Source of the DNA: an uncultured Pseudomonadota bacterium
Lineage (GTDB): Bacteria > Pseudomonadota > Gammaproteobacteria > Burkholderiales > SG8-39
NCBI GenBank assembly: GCA_903909415.1
Contig: CAIVVS010000300.1
Span: 1-5,698, forward strand
DNA length: 5,698 nt
Direction: 5' to 3'
The notes under the pieces are model-generated. The model had not been told where the DNA came from. It was given only the letters and a program-made list of their open reading frames with translations, and did no database searches. The first letter of the stretch is position 1; each line of letters opens with the position of its first letter. The position numbers were made by a program, and so were the translations under genes. Positions 5,396 through 5,698 of the stretch are shown one piece after another.

Positions 5396-5698
5396 CTAGC
5401 GCGGCTGGTAGCCGATCGCCTGCACCACCCGGGCGTACTTGGCGTGCTCGCTTCGGATGATCTCAGCGAAGAATTCCGGCTTCTCGGAGGCGACCACCAG
5501 CCCGGTGGCGGTGAGTTTCTCCGAGACGTCGGGCAGGTTCACGGCCCGGTTGATCTCCTCGTTCAGCTTCATCACGATGGGTCGCGGCGTTCCGGCCGGC
5601 GCCATGAAGCCGAACCAGCCGCCCGCTTCGAATCCCGGCAGCGTCTCGGCGACCGCAGGCACATCGGGCCAGTTCGGAAGCCTCGCCTTGCTGGTCAC
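5396..5698 (-). CDS. Bug/TctC family tripartite tricarboxylate transporter solute-binding protein, C-terminal part
   Basis: These 100 residues are the C-terminal third of a Bug-type extracytoplasmic solute receptor (about 320 residues when complete); the N-terminus with its export signal lies beyond the right edge. Characteristic elements appear in order: LPNWPDVPAVAETLPGFEAG, WFGFMAPAGTPRPIV, then KLNEEINRAVNLPDVSEKL, and near the end FFAEIIRSEHAKYARVVQ. The family binds carboxylates and other small organic compounds in the periplasm, either for TctAB-type transporters or as orphan receptors. Ligands cannot be read from sequence, and the ligand-contacting N-terminal part is absent. The stop TAG at 5398-5396 is followed by a strong hairpin and, 73 bp on, by the hydrolase gene in the same direction. 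The pairing suggests a shared catabolic purpose, which is inference. Confidence 0.9.
   Translation of the reverse strand: MTSKARLPNWPDVPAVAETLPGFEAGGWFGFMAPAGTPRPIVMKLNEEINRAVNLPDVSEKLTATGLVVASEKPEFFAEIIRSEHAKYARVVQAIGYQPR

Noticed and set aside
4447..5460. 337-codon plus-strand open frame opposite the CocE-like gene
   Set aside because: Mirror of a strongly supported hydrolase gene; no domain is visible.

Overview
The window looks like part of a high-GC betaproteobacterial chromosome, most likely Burkholderiales. That placement is inferred from the very GC-rich third codon positions, a Bug/TctC-type solute-binding protein (a family greatly expanded in that order) and the general gene set. 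No ribosomal or other phylogenetic marker is present, so it is a guess.

Left block (1 to about 2464). A DUF3891 gene runs leftward and is followed almost at once by the beginning of an Ala-rich, charged, unrecognised protein that leaves the window. The start region of that second gene looks as if it has a one-base frameshift. Divergent from these, across a 218-bp spacer, is a stand-alone MetE-like catalytic domain: a cobalamin-independent methionine synthase family protein of 369 aa with a complete set of zinc ligands.

Junction (2465 to 2891). About 45 bp after the metE-like gene, on the minus strand, lies a clean 3' half of tRNA-Thr(UGU). It runs from the anticodon loop through the T arm to the CCA end and has no 5' half. 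This is the usual scar (attR-like core) left where an integrative element uses a tRNA 3' end. Its orientation puts the inserted DNA to the right, so the genes from about 2555 onward may lie on an island or its remnant. No integrase is visible in the window.

Right block (2892 to 5698). A small DoxX-family membrane protein points right. Facing it on the minus strand is a likely two-gene transcription unit: the 3' end of a Bug/TctC solute-binding protein gene, then a CocE/NonD (peptidase S15-like) alpha/beta hydrolase. The 73-bp gap between them holds a strong GC hairpin that is fully paired only in minus-strand RNA. The simplest reading is capture or uptake of an organic acid, ester or amide followed by cytoplasmic hydrolysis; the substrate is unknown. 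Downstream of the hydrolase is a short decayed gene start with an in-frame TGA, resembling the N-terminus of another hydrolase family.

I see no CRISPR array, transposase, rRNA, complete tRNA or recognisable defence system. Nothing here clearly amounts to an undescribed multi-gene system. The most informative signals are the tRNA scar and the two damaged reading frames.
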